Positions 1-12,000 of a stretch of 64,000 nt of DNA are shown here, piece after piece. The notes under the pieces are model-generated. The model had not been told where the DNA came from. It made no database searches and saw nothing but the letters and a program-made list of their open reading frames with translations. Made by a program: the position numbers and the translations under genes. This DNA comes from Prorocentrum cordatum (lineage: Eukaryota > Sar > Dinophyceae > Prorocentrales > Prorocentraceae): the NCBI GenBank assembly GCA_963575745.1, contig CAUYUJ010011525.1:1-64000 (forward strand). The letters are read 5' to 3'. Numbering within the stretch: the first letter of the stretch is position 1; every line of letters begins with the position of its first letter.

Positions 1-330
1 GCATGGCTGGCGTGACGGGCTTCTTCCGCTTGGTCTCGGGCCCCTGCCGGCGTTTCAGCCCTGCCAGCGTGCTCCAGAGGCGGCCTCTGTGGAGCAGGGG
101 GTCCGAGTAGCCGGCCACCGGGTGGGCGTAGCGCACCGCGAAGAGCTTCTGCTTGATGGTCCCCTCGGTCCTCCCGACGACACGCGCTAGGAGGACGGCG
201 AAGTTGATGAGCGCCTCCTCATCGACCAGGCGCTCCTCGCGATCACGTCCTGGGAGCCAAGGGCTGAGCCCTTGCGCCTGGCGCGCGGCCACCCAGAGCC
301 GCCATCCTCCCTCGTAACCTGCCCTTGTGC
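1..330 (-). other. Tyrosine recombinase, core-binding (N-terminal) domain, partial
   Basis: The frame reads RLWVAARQAQGLSPWL, later LINFAVLLARVVG, GTIKQKLFAVRYAH, LAGLKRRQGPETKR and KKPVTPAM. This is the helical SAM-like domain seen in DIRS and Cryptic-type tyrosine recombinases just before the catalytic domain. The R..H-x-x-R..Y residues would lie beyond the left edge, so activity cannot be judged. Confidence 0.72.
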
Positions 331-3300
331 CTTCACTGAGTTTCTGCAGCATGGCCTCCATCTTCTGCTGCGCGAACCAGCCGGCGTAGTTGGCTCCGCC
401 AGGCTCGGCGCGGCCGGCGGGGGCGAGCTCCTTCCCGGGGTAGTTGGTATTCCGAGCTACGCCCAGCGCTTGCGGCCTCACCAGGTCGGTTGCTGGCATC
501 TCTTTGGCACGCCGAGGGCTCTTTTTGCGAGGGCTTTTCGAGCGTGTCACACGTTTGTCCAGCTTGACCTTCTCGGCGGCCGGGGCCTCGCGGGGTCCGA
601 TGAGCGTGTCCTCGTCGACCATCTTGAAGCGGACTGCCTGGGCGCGCCGGCGGTTCTTGTGCATCTCGTCGGTGAGCGCTCCTCCGGCCCTCACCTCGTC
701 CTCGGCTGCTAGCGCCCGGGCGGGCTGATCCGGTGCCTGGGCCCAGGCGCGGAACCAGCGCTTGGTGGCCTCCCACGCAGCTTGCTCCTCTGGATCATGG
801 CACACCCCGGCCCGCTGCGTGCTGGTGCTGTCGAGCGCCTCTGTCACCGCGGTCAGCACTGCCTCCGCGGTCCTCGGCGGGAGCGCCCTGGCTGCGCCCT
901 TCAGGAGTTCGTCCTCGGTGAAGCCCTGGGCTCTCAGGTGGGTCCACTCGTCGTTGGTCCCTCCCTGCACTCGCCAAACCTCTTGAGGCGTCAGGGCGCG
1001 GACCGTACCTCCGCCCCCTCCGGTGACACGGAGGAGCGTCGCCCCGGGTCCTTGGAGCTCCGCCCCAGGCCAGCGGATGGTGCCCACCGGCCCCTCCTCG
1101 CTGTAGATCAGGTGCTTCGCTCCATCCTTCTTGAGGTGCCCGACCGGCTTGAGGAGGAGGGGGTCGCTGGTGGACTGGATGCGGGGGTCCCAGGACACTT
1201 CGCCTTGTTGGTCGAGCCACAGGTGGTCCTTTCCCTTGTCCAGGAGAGGCTTGACGCTGGCAGCTCGGGAGCAGGCCGGCGGCATGTTAATGCACGCCAG
1301 GCCCACTCCCGCTTTCCGACGTCCGCCCACGAGCACCCGCCTGGTCCGCGTCGTGGCGCCCCCGTGGTGCGTGCAGACCACCTCGAACTTCGAGACCATG
1401 TAGCCCAGCTGCCTGAGTGCTTTCTCGAACCTGGCTGCGTCCACCCCGGTCGGGGCGTCCACGACCACCACTTCAGGGCTCTCCTGAGTTGCTGCGACGA
1501 GGAAAGCCTCCATCTCTCGGCCCTTGGGGTCTAGGGACAGCGACGCCATGAGCCATCCCACCTTCTGGTTCTCCTCGGGCTCCGATCCCCCGAGGCGCTT
1601 GAAGGCCTTCGTGTACGGGTTGATGAGACTCCCCACTTCTCGACCCAGCTTCCCGCGGAGCGGGAGAGCTCTCGGCAGCCCATGTCCTGGCTGAAGCGCT
1701 CGGTGTCGAAGGGCAGCCTCGGCCACGGGGCCCGTTTCCCCAGGGAGTCTGAGAAGGCGCTCCTTGGCGCCCTCCAGTATCTGGCCCCAGGCTGCGGGGG
1801 GCTCTAGGCGCTTCCACCCTGAGGTGGCCAGCGTGTCGTGAACCTTCTTGACCTCTTCGCGGGTAAGCCAGTCGGCCACTTCATTATGATAGGTCCTCAC
1901 GAAGAACGAGACGATGCGGCATCCGTGCATGGCTTCGATCCTTTCCACCAGACGAATCAGGTGGCGGGCCAGGGCGTTCTTGGGGCTTCTCTTGGTGAGC
2001 CAGGCCTTCACGTTCTGGTTGTCCGTGACGTAAAACACCAACTCGCCTTCCCACTTCGAGCCCTGCTTCGTGGCCAACGCGACCACCGCCAGCAGCTCGA
2101 CCACCGCTATGATCCAGCCCTCCTCGCCACTCTCGCCTCTGACCGCGTGACTCAGGGCCTCGAGCAGTGGTCCGGCGTCCGTGGCCATGTACTCCGGCGT
2201 CGGCGCGGCATCCCTTGCAGTTGCGCTCCCCCAGTCGATGGCACCGATCGAGGAGGTGGTAGCATCTCCGCCCGTCCACCGTGTGGTACGTGCTGTCCCC
2301 GGCAAGGCGAGGCGTTCGCGCACCGACAGAGCCTGCGTGAAGCTGGCCTGGAAGGTCGTGCTCCAGGCCTCAGGGACGTCGAAGAGCATCCTCAGAAACC
2401 CCACCGACGCGTCCCACTCCTCCCAGGCGAGCTCGACTTCCTCAGGCGTGCCCTTCGGCTCTGCCCAGCTCGTCCCGCTGCTGAGGAGCCGGTCCAGGGC
2501 GGGGAGCTCGGGGCGGAGGGCCGGCTGTGCTGACGCCCAGAACTGGGCACAGCCTCGCAGCTCTTGGGCGACCTTCAGCGGGACCCGCCTGGATCCTCTG
2601 AGCTCCGGTAGGGCGAGCAGGTACTGAGCCTTGATGCATTTGGGTTCTGGGAGCCTAACCACCTTCGTGTCGAAGTTCATGTGGAGGCCCCAGATCAACT
2701 GCTCTGCCGCGAACTCCCCCTCGACGTCCAGTTTCTCCTCGTTCACTGCGTCCGGGCCCCAGACTCGCTTCATGGCCCCGTCGAGCTCCTCGGCCGAGAG
2801 CCAGGGTCGGAGGCCCACCAGCGGCTCGAGGGCGACCCCGTCGTCCATGAGCCACTTGGAGGCGTACCTGACGGTATCGTTGATCCTGGGCGCCGGCGGC
2901 TTCCTCCTCTCGTGCTCGCTCTTGGCCGCCCAGGCGAACGCCATGTACTCGCCCGGGCTGCCGGCCCAGCCGAAGTCCAGCACGCCGTGGATCAGGATAA
3001 CTCGCCCTGGCACTCCGACCTCCTTGCCCGGGAGCGTCGTCCCGAACTCTGGCACGGCAGCTGGCTCCAGGTGGTGCCACTTGAAGGCCCTGGCCACGTC
3101 GCGCTTCGCCACCATCTGCTGGACGCCCGGGTGTCTCGCCTCCCACCAGAGGCTGAGCCTCGCAAGCCCCCTGTGGAGAGGCTGCTTCGCTGGCGGGTGC
3201 TGCTCCTTCGGGGAGAAGGCGTTGGCCGCCCGCATGTCGTGGATCGGCCGGCCCTCTTTCGAGATGGTCCGATCCGGCAACATCTTGGGGGCCCTCCCGC

Positions 3301-6037
3301 TGGGCGACTCGACCAGCGCCGAGGCGGCGAGCACGTCCTCGACCTCGTCCGAGGCCCAGAGGACAACGCCGTAGCGGCTGTCCTTCCAGGCCTTCTCGAA
3401 CATCTCCAGCGCGTGGTCCACCGCCGAGGAGTGCGACTTGGCCTGTGTGCGCGTCCGCTCCTCCGTGCGTCGCACGGGTACCCCCCCGGCGGCCATGGCC
3501 CGGAGGTAGGCGGCGTGGTGCGGGTCCAAGGACTTCTGCACGTCTTCTTGGAGTGCGCCGCCCAGCGGGTTCCCATGGACCTCCTCCCGCGCGTGCTTCA
3601 GCAACTCGGCAGCCCTCTCGATGCTGCCGGCGAGGCGGAGGAGTGAGTTGCCCCGCTTCACGACCTCTGGCACCTTCTCGGGCTGGAAGGTGGGGTGGTC
3701 CGCGCACCACTTGACGTAGGCACGCGCCTCCTCCTGTGCCCTCCCACCGCTCGGTGCCGCCGGCGCCTCCCCCAAAGGGGGTCCTCCACAGCGGCCTCCC
3801 CGCGGAGGGGACGGCCAAGGGGGCGGCATCATCGGCGGCATCCCCGGCGGCCGGCAGATTTGCCCAGGGAGAAGCGGGCGCCACCCTGGAGGCCTCACCA
3901 GGGGCCTGACTGCGTGATCCGGGGGCGCGAGCGGCCTGGCTGGATCATCTTGGCGGGGTCTGGGCTGCGATGGCTCTCCCTTGGAGGTGGCGCGCAGCTG
4001 GGCACCCAGTGATCTCGGCTTGGGCCTGAGTGTGAGCTTCTCTCCGGACGTCCCTGCGCTGCCGGCGCCTGCTCCCCCAGTAGGGGGGTCTCCGCTGGAG
4101 GTCGTCGACCTGCCTGCGGCACGCCTGGCTGCTTCCACGACTGTCATGGCCGAGCGGCTTCTCCTCGTTGGCGCGGCCTTCTGGGGGATCGTGGCGGGGA
4201 GTCTGCTCCTCCGATGCTGGGCTGGGTCTGAGGGGGTTTCCAGTACCTCGGGCGGTGGAGGTGCACTCGGCGGTGGCTCTGCGCCTGCGGCGGGGGCGGG
4301 GCCTCCGCTGCCGCTGGCCCCAGGAGAGCTCTGGAAAGTCTCCTCCCTGCTCCGCCTGGCCGCCTCCGCTTGCCCGGGCCAGAGGCTCAGGGGATCTGGA
4401 TCCTCTGGGAGGGGGGGGTCTATTCCCTCCTCGGTCCTCGCGTGCGGCTTCTCCACCACCTCGTCTTCCGAGCTCTCGGCGGAGTCCGCATCGTCGCTCG
4501 TGGGTTCCTCCTCCGCCTTCTCATACACTATCCTCTGGCGCTTCTTTGCGGGGGTGTCGTCCAGCTCCCCTGCTTTCACCATCTTGCGGGTCAGCTTCTC
4601 GAGGATGTCAACGTACTCGCTCGCGATCTCGCCTTGCTCCTCGTAGGGGGTGCCGGTCCAGCTCCGCGGTAGGTCCTCGAACATGGAGCTGATGCCCTCG
4701 ATCAGGAGCTCCCGCGCTTTCCTCTTCCGATCAGGTCCCGTGGGATCGCCAGCTGGAACACCGAGCAGGTTATTCAAGATGCACTCCGCTTCGTGGCACT
4801 TGTTCTCCCCATCCAGGATGGCCGAGGGCAACGGGGTCTCGTCCTCCCAGGCTGGATCGAGAGGGGTGGCCGCGCCTTGCCCGCTGGGGGGTTCTGAGCT
4901 GGCCCGGCGGGGATGCCCGGCTTGCGCTTGCTCTGCCTCGCGCTTGCCGGCACCCCTCGCACGACGGGCCCGGCGGCGCTCCTTAGCCTCTGCCAGCTGT
5001 ATCTGCAGTTCCTTGATACGCTTCTCCTCCTCCTCCAGGACACCTACCTCGGCGGCTTTGGCGGCTTCGAGCTTCCTCCTTATGCTCTCCAGCTTGATGC
5101 TGTCGGCTGAGCTGCCGCCGCTGCTGGACCCTCCAGCGGGCGCCTCGCGGCTTTGTCTCTGGAGGGCTTGGGCGGCAGCCTGCTGGAAGCGCCTCCCTCC
5201 TGAGTGCGGTGGGGGGGCCCGCCTGTTCCAGACAGCGCCAAGCTCTGGGCTGCCAAAGCCCTGGGAGCTGACGCGGTCGGCGATCCTCAGCGTGACACTG
5301 CGGTGGGACGCGGGGGTGGCCTCGCTGCGGTGCCACGGCGCCCCCTCACGCTCCTCGTCCGCGGCCCTCTTGATCCAGCGCGGCGCCCAGGCTGCCCAAT
5401 TCCCGATGTCTTCTTTCCCGATCCACAGGATAAGGCGTTCCCCGGGTTCGACACGATCGTCGTCTTCTAAGGGAGGCCCCTCGGCTCCTGCGGTGCCCCC
5501 CTCGTCGGTGTAGACGAACAGGCGAAGCTCCTCGGGGCTGAGGACGTCGTCGCGCAGCCACCTGCAGGTTATGAGGACGCTCTGGAGCTCGTGCGCGTAC
5601 ATGGGGGCCCCCGGGATTGGTATCCATCGGTCCCCACGCTGTGGAAGAAGCACCTTGACTGGCTCATCGGCTTGCTGCTCGGCTTGCCTGGACTTCTTGA
5701 CCCTCCTGGGCGGCTCCTTCTCTTCCTCTTCCTCCTCTCCTTCTCCTTCGTCTCCCCCAGGTTCGTCGTCTCCGCCATCTCCTCCAGGGCCCGGTGGTGG
5801 CGCTCCTCGGTCGGGATCCCTCTTTCTCGCCTTGTTGCGTTTCCACCCTCCTCTCTTCTTGCCTCTGTTCGCGCAATCCTCTGAGCTCCGCTGGATGGTC
5901 CTCCTCCGCCTCCTTCTCCGTGACTGGCACGTCCTGGAAGCGAAAAGGAGGGGGGGGTTCCGCCAGGTGAACCCCGTCACCGGCTCCCGCCGCCATCTTG
6001 TCCCCGGCCCTCGTCGTGACGATGGGCTCAAGCTTCT
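1..6037 (-). CDS. Second ORF (pol-like): coiled coil, RT, RNase H, C5-MTase-like segment, tyrosine recombinase N-terminus; partial
   Basis: The frame is open from just below an in-frame TGA (6040-6038) to position 1, about 2010 codons with no stop. The first ~800 codons are low-complexity and charged, with a short Glu/Lys/Leu coiled coil near 4990-5100. RT follows: fingers EGRPIHDMRAAN (3256-3221), motif A KRDVARAFKW (3106-3077), motif B GWAGSPGEYMAFAW (2971-2930) and motif C KWLMDDGV (2857-2834). RNase H has Asp 2236, Glu 2098, Asp 2023 (TDNQNV) and Asp 1873 (EVADWLT). Next comes a C5-MTase-like segment (~1480-845), then a basic SPRKKSPRR stretch (~500), and finally the helical core-binding region of a tyrosine recombinase (~260-1, GTIKQKLFAVRYAH). 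It reaches the upstream ORF through a +1 frame change. The frame has many possible ATGs, but translation by frame change from ORF1 is more likely than an independent start. Confidence 0.8.
840..1480 (-). other. Second C5-methyltransferase-like segment (motifs VI-X)
   Basis: Directly after RNase H the frame reads VVVVDAPTG (position of motif VI, but with Asp-Ala-Pro where ENV is expected), then LGYMVSKFEVV and TTRTRRVLVGGRR (motif VIII), later RALTPQEVWRVQG (motif IX) and GAARALPPRTAEAV (motif X, normally GNAVPPxxA). Motifs I and IV were not found between RNase H and this segment, and the catalytic Glu of motif VI is absent. It may therefore be a decayed or non-catalytic C-terminal half. It sits where DIRS elements normally carry their adenine methyltransferase. 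Confidence 0.7.
1830..2260 (-). other. RNase H domain
   Basis: The four acidic active-site positions are visible in order: Asp in GAIDWG (2236), Glu in VVELLAVV (2098), Asp in YVTDNQNV (2023) and Asp in NEVADWLT (1873). The TDN-type third motif and the late EVADWLTR motif are typical of RNase H attached to DIRS and related RTs. The domain follows the RT after a linker of about 200 residues. Confidence 0.82.
2640..3440 (-). other. Reverse transcriptase domain
   Basis: All core RT motifs are present and apparently intact: the template-grip motif with Arg and Asp (RPIHDMR), motif A with the first catalytic Asp (KRDVARAFKW), the SPGEY motif B, and MDD at motif C in place of YxDD. The MDD variant and the SPxxF-like motif B resemble DIRS/Ngaro-type RTs. 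Upstream text (KHAREEVHGNPLGG, then WASDEVEDVL) is likely the RT N-terminal extension. Confidence 0.85.
5664..6037 (-). other. Overlap of the two element ORFs: +1 frame change
   Basis: Both frames are open for 374 nt. ORF1 looks natural until about 5890 and then becomes Arg-rich; the downstream frame becomes natural from about 5870 (GKKRGGWKRN, then a Gly/Asp/Pro linker). The shift needed is +1 (or -2). An 8-G run on the plus strand (5950-5957) lies in the overlap and could be a slip site or a sequencing indel. A short spliced intron is the other explanation. Confidence 0.6.
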
Positions 6038-9000
6038 TCAGGAGCTTCGCGGGGGGGGCCCCCGCTCCCGCAGCTTTGACGACCTCGGCCCAGGCAGCGC
6101 ACAGCCTCGTCGGGTACTGGCCGGCGTAGCGGGTGCGACGCAGTCCACGCTGACCGACCTGGAAGCCGAAGGTGCTCAACTCCTCCCGCAGTGCCTTGGC
6201 CAGGGGGGGAGCTCCGCTGGGGATGCGCCCGCCACCGTGCAGGCACGGGGGCGACCGGTGTGAGATCTTGGCCACGAAATTGTCGGCTCGATCGCGTCCG
6301 TAGTACAAGGCCACGGCGCCCTCCGGGAGGTCCTCGAAGGCCTTCCCGGTGCGTGGTTCAACCCGGCTCCAGTGGAAGTTCACGGGTCCCAGCTTGCCGA
6401 CGAGGTCGTTCAGCGGGCGCAGCAGCTCGGGTCCGAGCTGTGGGGTTTCCAGGGTCTTGGTATCTGCGGCGAGACCCTGGGCCTGCACGCCTGCCAGGGC
6501 TAATCGATCGGTCAGGCTCAGGATGTCTTTCTGCTCGGACTGGCTGAGCGAGAGCTTGGAGGAGTTGTAGTGGTCGATCTGGGCCTGGGTCAGGTCGTAG
6601 GGGAGAGGCCCCTCCAGGGCGACGCGTTCGTGCTGGTTGGTGCAGCGCCTCGCCAGAGAGAGCGCCCAAGGGTAAAGGCCCTTCGAGACCATCCAGAACG
6701 TCAGCTTGCGGTGCCGTTTCGCAGGCTCCTCTGGGGGCCCTAGCCCCCACTCGCACATGGCGACGGAGATAATCCGGGCTCCTGTGCGCTTCTGCAGCTG
6801 CCTGATCCTGGCCCTGTCCCAGATCTTCGGGTAGCGTCCGTCGCTGGCCGTGTTCTCGAGCATCCACTCTCGATCGTTGGCGTCGAGGCGCTCGCAGAGG
6901 TCGGCGGCGAAATCGGTCATGATGTTGCTGTCGATCTCCGCCTGGACCGTCCCGTCGCCGTCCGGATGCTCAAACGTGCGGGTCCCGCCGTTCTTGAGGC
7001 ACCAAGCTGAGTGGGTCGTGCACGTGGGGGCCAACTGGTAGACGTTCGCCTCATCGGGGCCTGGCGCTGCCCCAGCGTCGAGGAGGAGCCTCTCTCGCAC
7101 TTGGGGATCGAGGATGTCGCGCTCCTCCTGGGGCCCGGTCTGGGCCAGGGGGTCCTGGAAATACTCGACGGACGGGGCCGTCTGGAGTCCAGCTTCTCGC
7201 ATCGCCTTGGTCCAGTTCCCTGTCCCTGCGAAGATCTCGCGAGTGCGGATGCCCCACGCAAAGGCGGGCCTGCGCAGGAGTGGTGCGAGACCGGAGAAGT
7301 CCTCCTCCTCGAGCTCCTGGTTCCCGACGGCGCCCTCACGCGTTGGGAGCTGAGCCTGCTGCATACGTTTGCAGTGCATGCAGGGATGGGGCCGGCTAGG
7401 GATCACGGGCCCCGCGACCTCCTCTGACTCTAGGTACATCTCCCAGCCGACCGTGAGTAGCTCGCGGACGGGTTTCCCAGCTAGTGTCCAGGTTTTGAGG
7501 ATCTCCCCAAATGCCCGGCCTCGCTTGTTGGGACTCTGGCCGCCGACGACCGGTGGCCTGAGCACCCGCATATGCCCTCGGTGGATCATGACGTGGACTT
7601 CCCTCTCGCTGGTCTGCGTCGGCAGGACGGAGTCGATCTCGAGCTGGTTCCAGTGATTGATCCTCCAGACCCGGACGGTGGTCGTGTTGAGGGCACTCAG
7701 GGGGAAGACCGAGATGCACCTGAAGTCCTTGTCGTGGTGCGGGTGCTGGACATCGTGGCAGTGCATCCGGAGCTCGGCTTCGCGTGGCGAGACGAAGGGA
7801 GGTGCGTCCCCCAATGCGGCGGAGGCGGTGGTGGCTCCATCCCACAACTCGCGGCGGAGCTGAGCAGCCAGGGCCTTCACGGCCGGCGCATCAGGCTCCT
7901 TATCCTTCCAGAGCAGGGCGGCCGCGATGTGGAGCACCAGACACTGCCTGAGCTCTGCGTCGCCTTCCTTGAGGCCGAGCCGGGTTCTCATCTCTTCGTC
8001 GGGCTGAAGCTCGTCCTGGAAGTCGAGATAGTCCCATTCTTGGTCTTGCACCGTGAGCTTCCCGCGGCCAACCCAAGCCTCCTCGCCCCAGGAGGCCCCT
8101 CCAATGCTGAGGTCCTGGGCGCTGCTCCTCCCCGCCTTTGACCCCAGCTTGTCGAGGGCCCGACCGGCTTCCTCGGCGAGGGTTGGCCCCCCGTCCCGAG
8201 TCGCCTCCAGCAGTACCTCCTCCAAGCTCAGGGAGATGCCCTCTGAGCTGGCGCGTGCGAGCCTGGCCAGGGCGTGCGAATGCAGGTAGTCGCTGATGTC
8301 GCCCAGCGTCACGAGGGTCCCGCTCTCCAAGATCTTCTCGATGATGTTCCATCTTTCGAGAGCAGCTGGATGAGTCGTCTCACTGGTCCCCTCCACCGCG
8401 GGCGCGTTGGCGTGGGCGTCCAGCAACCAGTCCTCCTCGGGGCCCTGGACGGCCTGCCTGAGCTCCTCCTCGAGGGCGGTGGTCTGAATCTCGTCGAAGG
8501 CAGCTGGGGGGGACCAAACAGCCGGCGAGCCTCCCGCTCGGCTGCCTCCCGCAGAGGCCCCGGGACCTTCTCCGGCGCCTCCCCCAGCCCTTTTGCTGTC
8601 CGCCTCGGCCTTGGCCTGGGCCCTGAGCTGGGCTACCCGCCCGTCGACCGAGGCGGGGTCGACCTTAGCGCCAGACTTCAGGCCGCCGCGCCTGATGAGC
8701 TGCGCCTGCACGGTCCAGTCCAAGCTGCCAAGCCCCTTGATGGCCTCGTGGGAGTGGGCGCAGGTCCCTGCCGCCTTGGGGCAGCCGGCCCACGTGCAGG
8801 CGTCCCAGCAGATGACCTTCCCGTTCTTGTCCCGGGGGGCATGCTTGACTGAGCGCCCGATCTCGCTGGGCGTCAGCGCCTTCCCTGCTGGGTACGCCCG
8901 GGCGGCGGGCCGCTTCGTGGCAGCAGCCTTCTTGACGGCGGCCCCTGCCTTTCCTGTGCCTGGGCCAGCTCCTGCGGGCGCCTCCTGGTCTGCTGGGGCG

Positions 9001-12000
9001 TGTTCGTCAGCCTTCCCAGCCTTGGGGGTCCTCGAGGGGCCGGCGTGGAGGTTCTGATGGGGGAACCTCTGCAGCCGCCTGGCCTGGCGAGGGACGCACA
9101 CCACCTGGTAGTACCCGTCCGGTGCGTCGAGGTCGCACACGTTCGGAAAGGTCAGCCACGCACTCCCAGACGGCCCTGCGGGGGCGAGGGCGATGGTTTT
9201 GATGTCCTCCCGGCGCGGGCTGGTGAGCCCCAGGATGCGGCACACCTCCCTTCGCTTCTCCCGAAGCTGCTCGCACCAGGTTGCAGCAAGCTCCTCCCAA
9301 AGACTGTACACATAGTCAGCTGGGAAGGCCACGTCATCCTCCTCGTAGGCAAGGCGCAGAGTCTCCAGGGCTCGGCGTCGCTCGGGCTCGTGCATCCGCC
9401 CGTAGACCAGCCCGAAGACGGTGATGGCGTTCTCGGCCTGCCTCACCCACTGAGAGAAGACGACCGGGTGCCGGGGGCGCGGCTCGAGCTTGCACGTGGT
9501 GGGCACGGTGTAGGCGTCGAACACCTCTGCTTTGCAATGGGGAAAATCGGCCACGGAGATCGACCACTCAGCCAGATCCTTGCGGTCCCGCCCCCCCCAA
9601 CAGAAGGCGGCGATGCCGTACGCCATCCTGTTCGTCACCGTCGTCGGCCAGCTCACCGCCTGCATCGCGTGCATCGCGTGCTCGCAGGCGCGCTTGAGGC
9701 CATGGAACAACTCCCGCCCGGTCAGGGCACCGCAGACCTCTACGTCGAGGGTGTCGCAACCCCGCGCCAGGTACACGCCCAGCTCCTCGGCGCGTCCGAA
9801 GGCGCCGAGGGTGCCCCGCTGCGCTACCTTCTCTTCCTCACCGGACCTGCGGAGGCTGTCCACCGCCTGCAGCAGCCGCATATTGTCCAGGTGCTGCTGT
9901 TCTTGACCGTTCTGGAGGACTTGCGCGTAGGTGGAGAAAGCGGCTGAAGGTTCACCTTCTCCGGCTCCTGCGGCGTACCTACGATCGGGTTGCCCCGGGG
10001 TTTTAACCAGTCCTCCGTGGCCGTAAGCGCTCCGGTTAGTGAACATCTGCCCGAGATTCGGTACAAGGCCGGGCATCAAACCTGGCGGGGACAAGCGAGT
10101 CGCTCCCGGCACGCGCACGCCAGGCGGGGTAGCCGGCGGCGGCAATGGCGGAGCGCTCGTGGCGGCGTCCAGCCCAGGGGGAACTCCAGGTTGGCTGGGC
10201 TCTTGGCTGGCGTCGGGCTTGCGCTCGGCGTCTAGCTTCAAGAGGCCACTAGCGAGGGGTGGGTTCACCCCTTCATCTTTCTCGGCTCGAACCCGCTCCA
10301 ACTTTCTTTCCCACCTGTCGATGTGCGCCTGGTACTTGGCCCGCTCCTCGGTCCCGCTGCTGCGCATGAGACGCCTGGTGTACTTGATGAGATGCCCCAA
10401 GACCACGGTGATGTCCTCGTCGTATCCTGCCGCCACGCTCTGTAGCGCCGAGGCGTCGTCCGATCCTTCTTCGTGAGCGGCAAGGTACAGCCCCAGCATG
10501 GCCTCCCCGGCGTTCTCCTCTTCGCGGTCCTTCCCCGCCGGACTGCGGGAAGAGCGCCGAGGGACTGAGGAGGCCAGATCACCCTCCTCGCCCAGGCCCC
10601 ACCCGACGCCGAATGGGGGCTTGGGGGAACTGCTGCGGTCAAGCCTCGCCCAATGCTTCTTGAGTTGCGTGTCCAGCTCGTCGGGGGTGGGCTGCGGTAC
10701 TCCGGGGGCACCACCTGAGGTGCCCGCTGGATGCCGGCACGCGAGCAAATCCCCGCGGGCCCGAAGCTGAGCCCACTGAGGGCGGCCGATACGCTTGGTC
10801 TTCCCGCCGACGGGGACCCCGTTCCAAGGACGCAGCTTCTCCCACATGGTGCTGCTCACGACGACGCCGTGCACCCCGATCCCCATTTCCTCGGCCCCGA
10901 GTGGTGGGTGATACAAGAGCTCCTCCAGGTAGCCCGCGGGGAGCCTTCCCTGGTCGCTGGCGACGGGAGCGTACTCGATCCCCGCGGTCTTGAGGGTGAA
11001 GCAGACGTTCTCCTGGCCTTCCGCCGAGTAGTCCTTGCAGTGCGGCTCCTCCACGTCTACTACAGTCGTGCTGCCATCTCCGGTGGGCCCTCCCCCTGGA
11101 CGGGACTTCCCCAAGAAGATAATCCACTGCGGGCCGGCGGCCCAGTGGACTCGCACACGTAGTACGAGAGGGTCACCTTGCTCGGTCTCCTCGTCGGGGG
11201 CAGGGCTGGCGTCTCGCGGGAGGGGCACCCTCGGAGAAGGCGGCGCTTCAAACCTGACACCAACAGATGGACCTCGTGGCGAAGCTGAGGCCTCCCGTCG
11301 GTGTTGCCCAGGGGCTGCTTGTCCGCGATGGCCCTCTGGTCCCCGTACCCCGTCTGCGGGGGGAGCTGCGTTGACTGGGATGCCCTGCTCGCGCGCCCGT
11401 GGGCTGCGACTGCGAACCGTCCGACGCCGCAAGCCCAGGTTCGAGAAGAATCCGCGGCCCTGGACGGCTGCGGCTGCCTGCACTGCTCGACCCGCTTCTC
11501 CACCCAGATGAAGAAGACATAGTGGTACGCCCTCTGCGTTGCCAACTGCCTGGCGGTAGCAAGTCACCTGCGAACATTTATCACGGCACCGAGATGCTCG
11601 GTAAACCTGGGCATGATGTGCGCAGAGATGGGCGAACGAATTCCGCCCGTCACTGGGCGGCGGGAGGTCTGAAGCTTGCCCGTCTTCGAAGAGCAGGGTT
11701 GTCGGCTTGGCCTCCGCGGCGCCCCTGCAACCGTCGGGCGCCAAGGGGCGGGCGCCGCCACGTAGAACGATACCCACCCGAACAGCTTCACATGGCTTGT
11801 CCTCGGCCTCCACCTCCGACTCTGACTCCTGATCCAAAACTTCTGCGATGCCCCCTGCAACGCCTGGCTCCGCAGCGCCTGTCTTGCGACGGCGGCGTCG
11901 CCGGCAGCAAAAGGAGCAACCGCAGGAAAGGATGCAGTAAAGGAACACGGTAACTTTCCAGATGCCCCTCCCCAGGTCGGCGACGGTCCGCCAGAGCAGG

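Noticed and set aside
2655-3884. 409-residue minus-strand ORF (and similar long ORFs on both strands at 1-5 kb)
   Set aside because: Out-of-frame shadow of the RT/RNase H ORF, which is open to the window edge and carries the conserved motifs.
7400-7830. Possible OTU-type protease between the CCCH finger and the first MTase-like domain (VRVWRINHWN...VHVMIHRGHMRVL)
   Set aside because: A likeness at one end only; no catalytic Cys motif could be placed.
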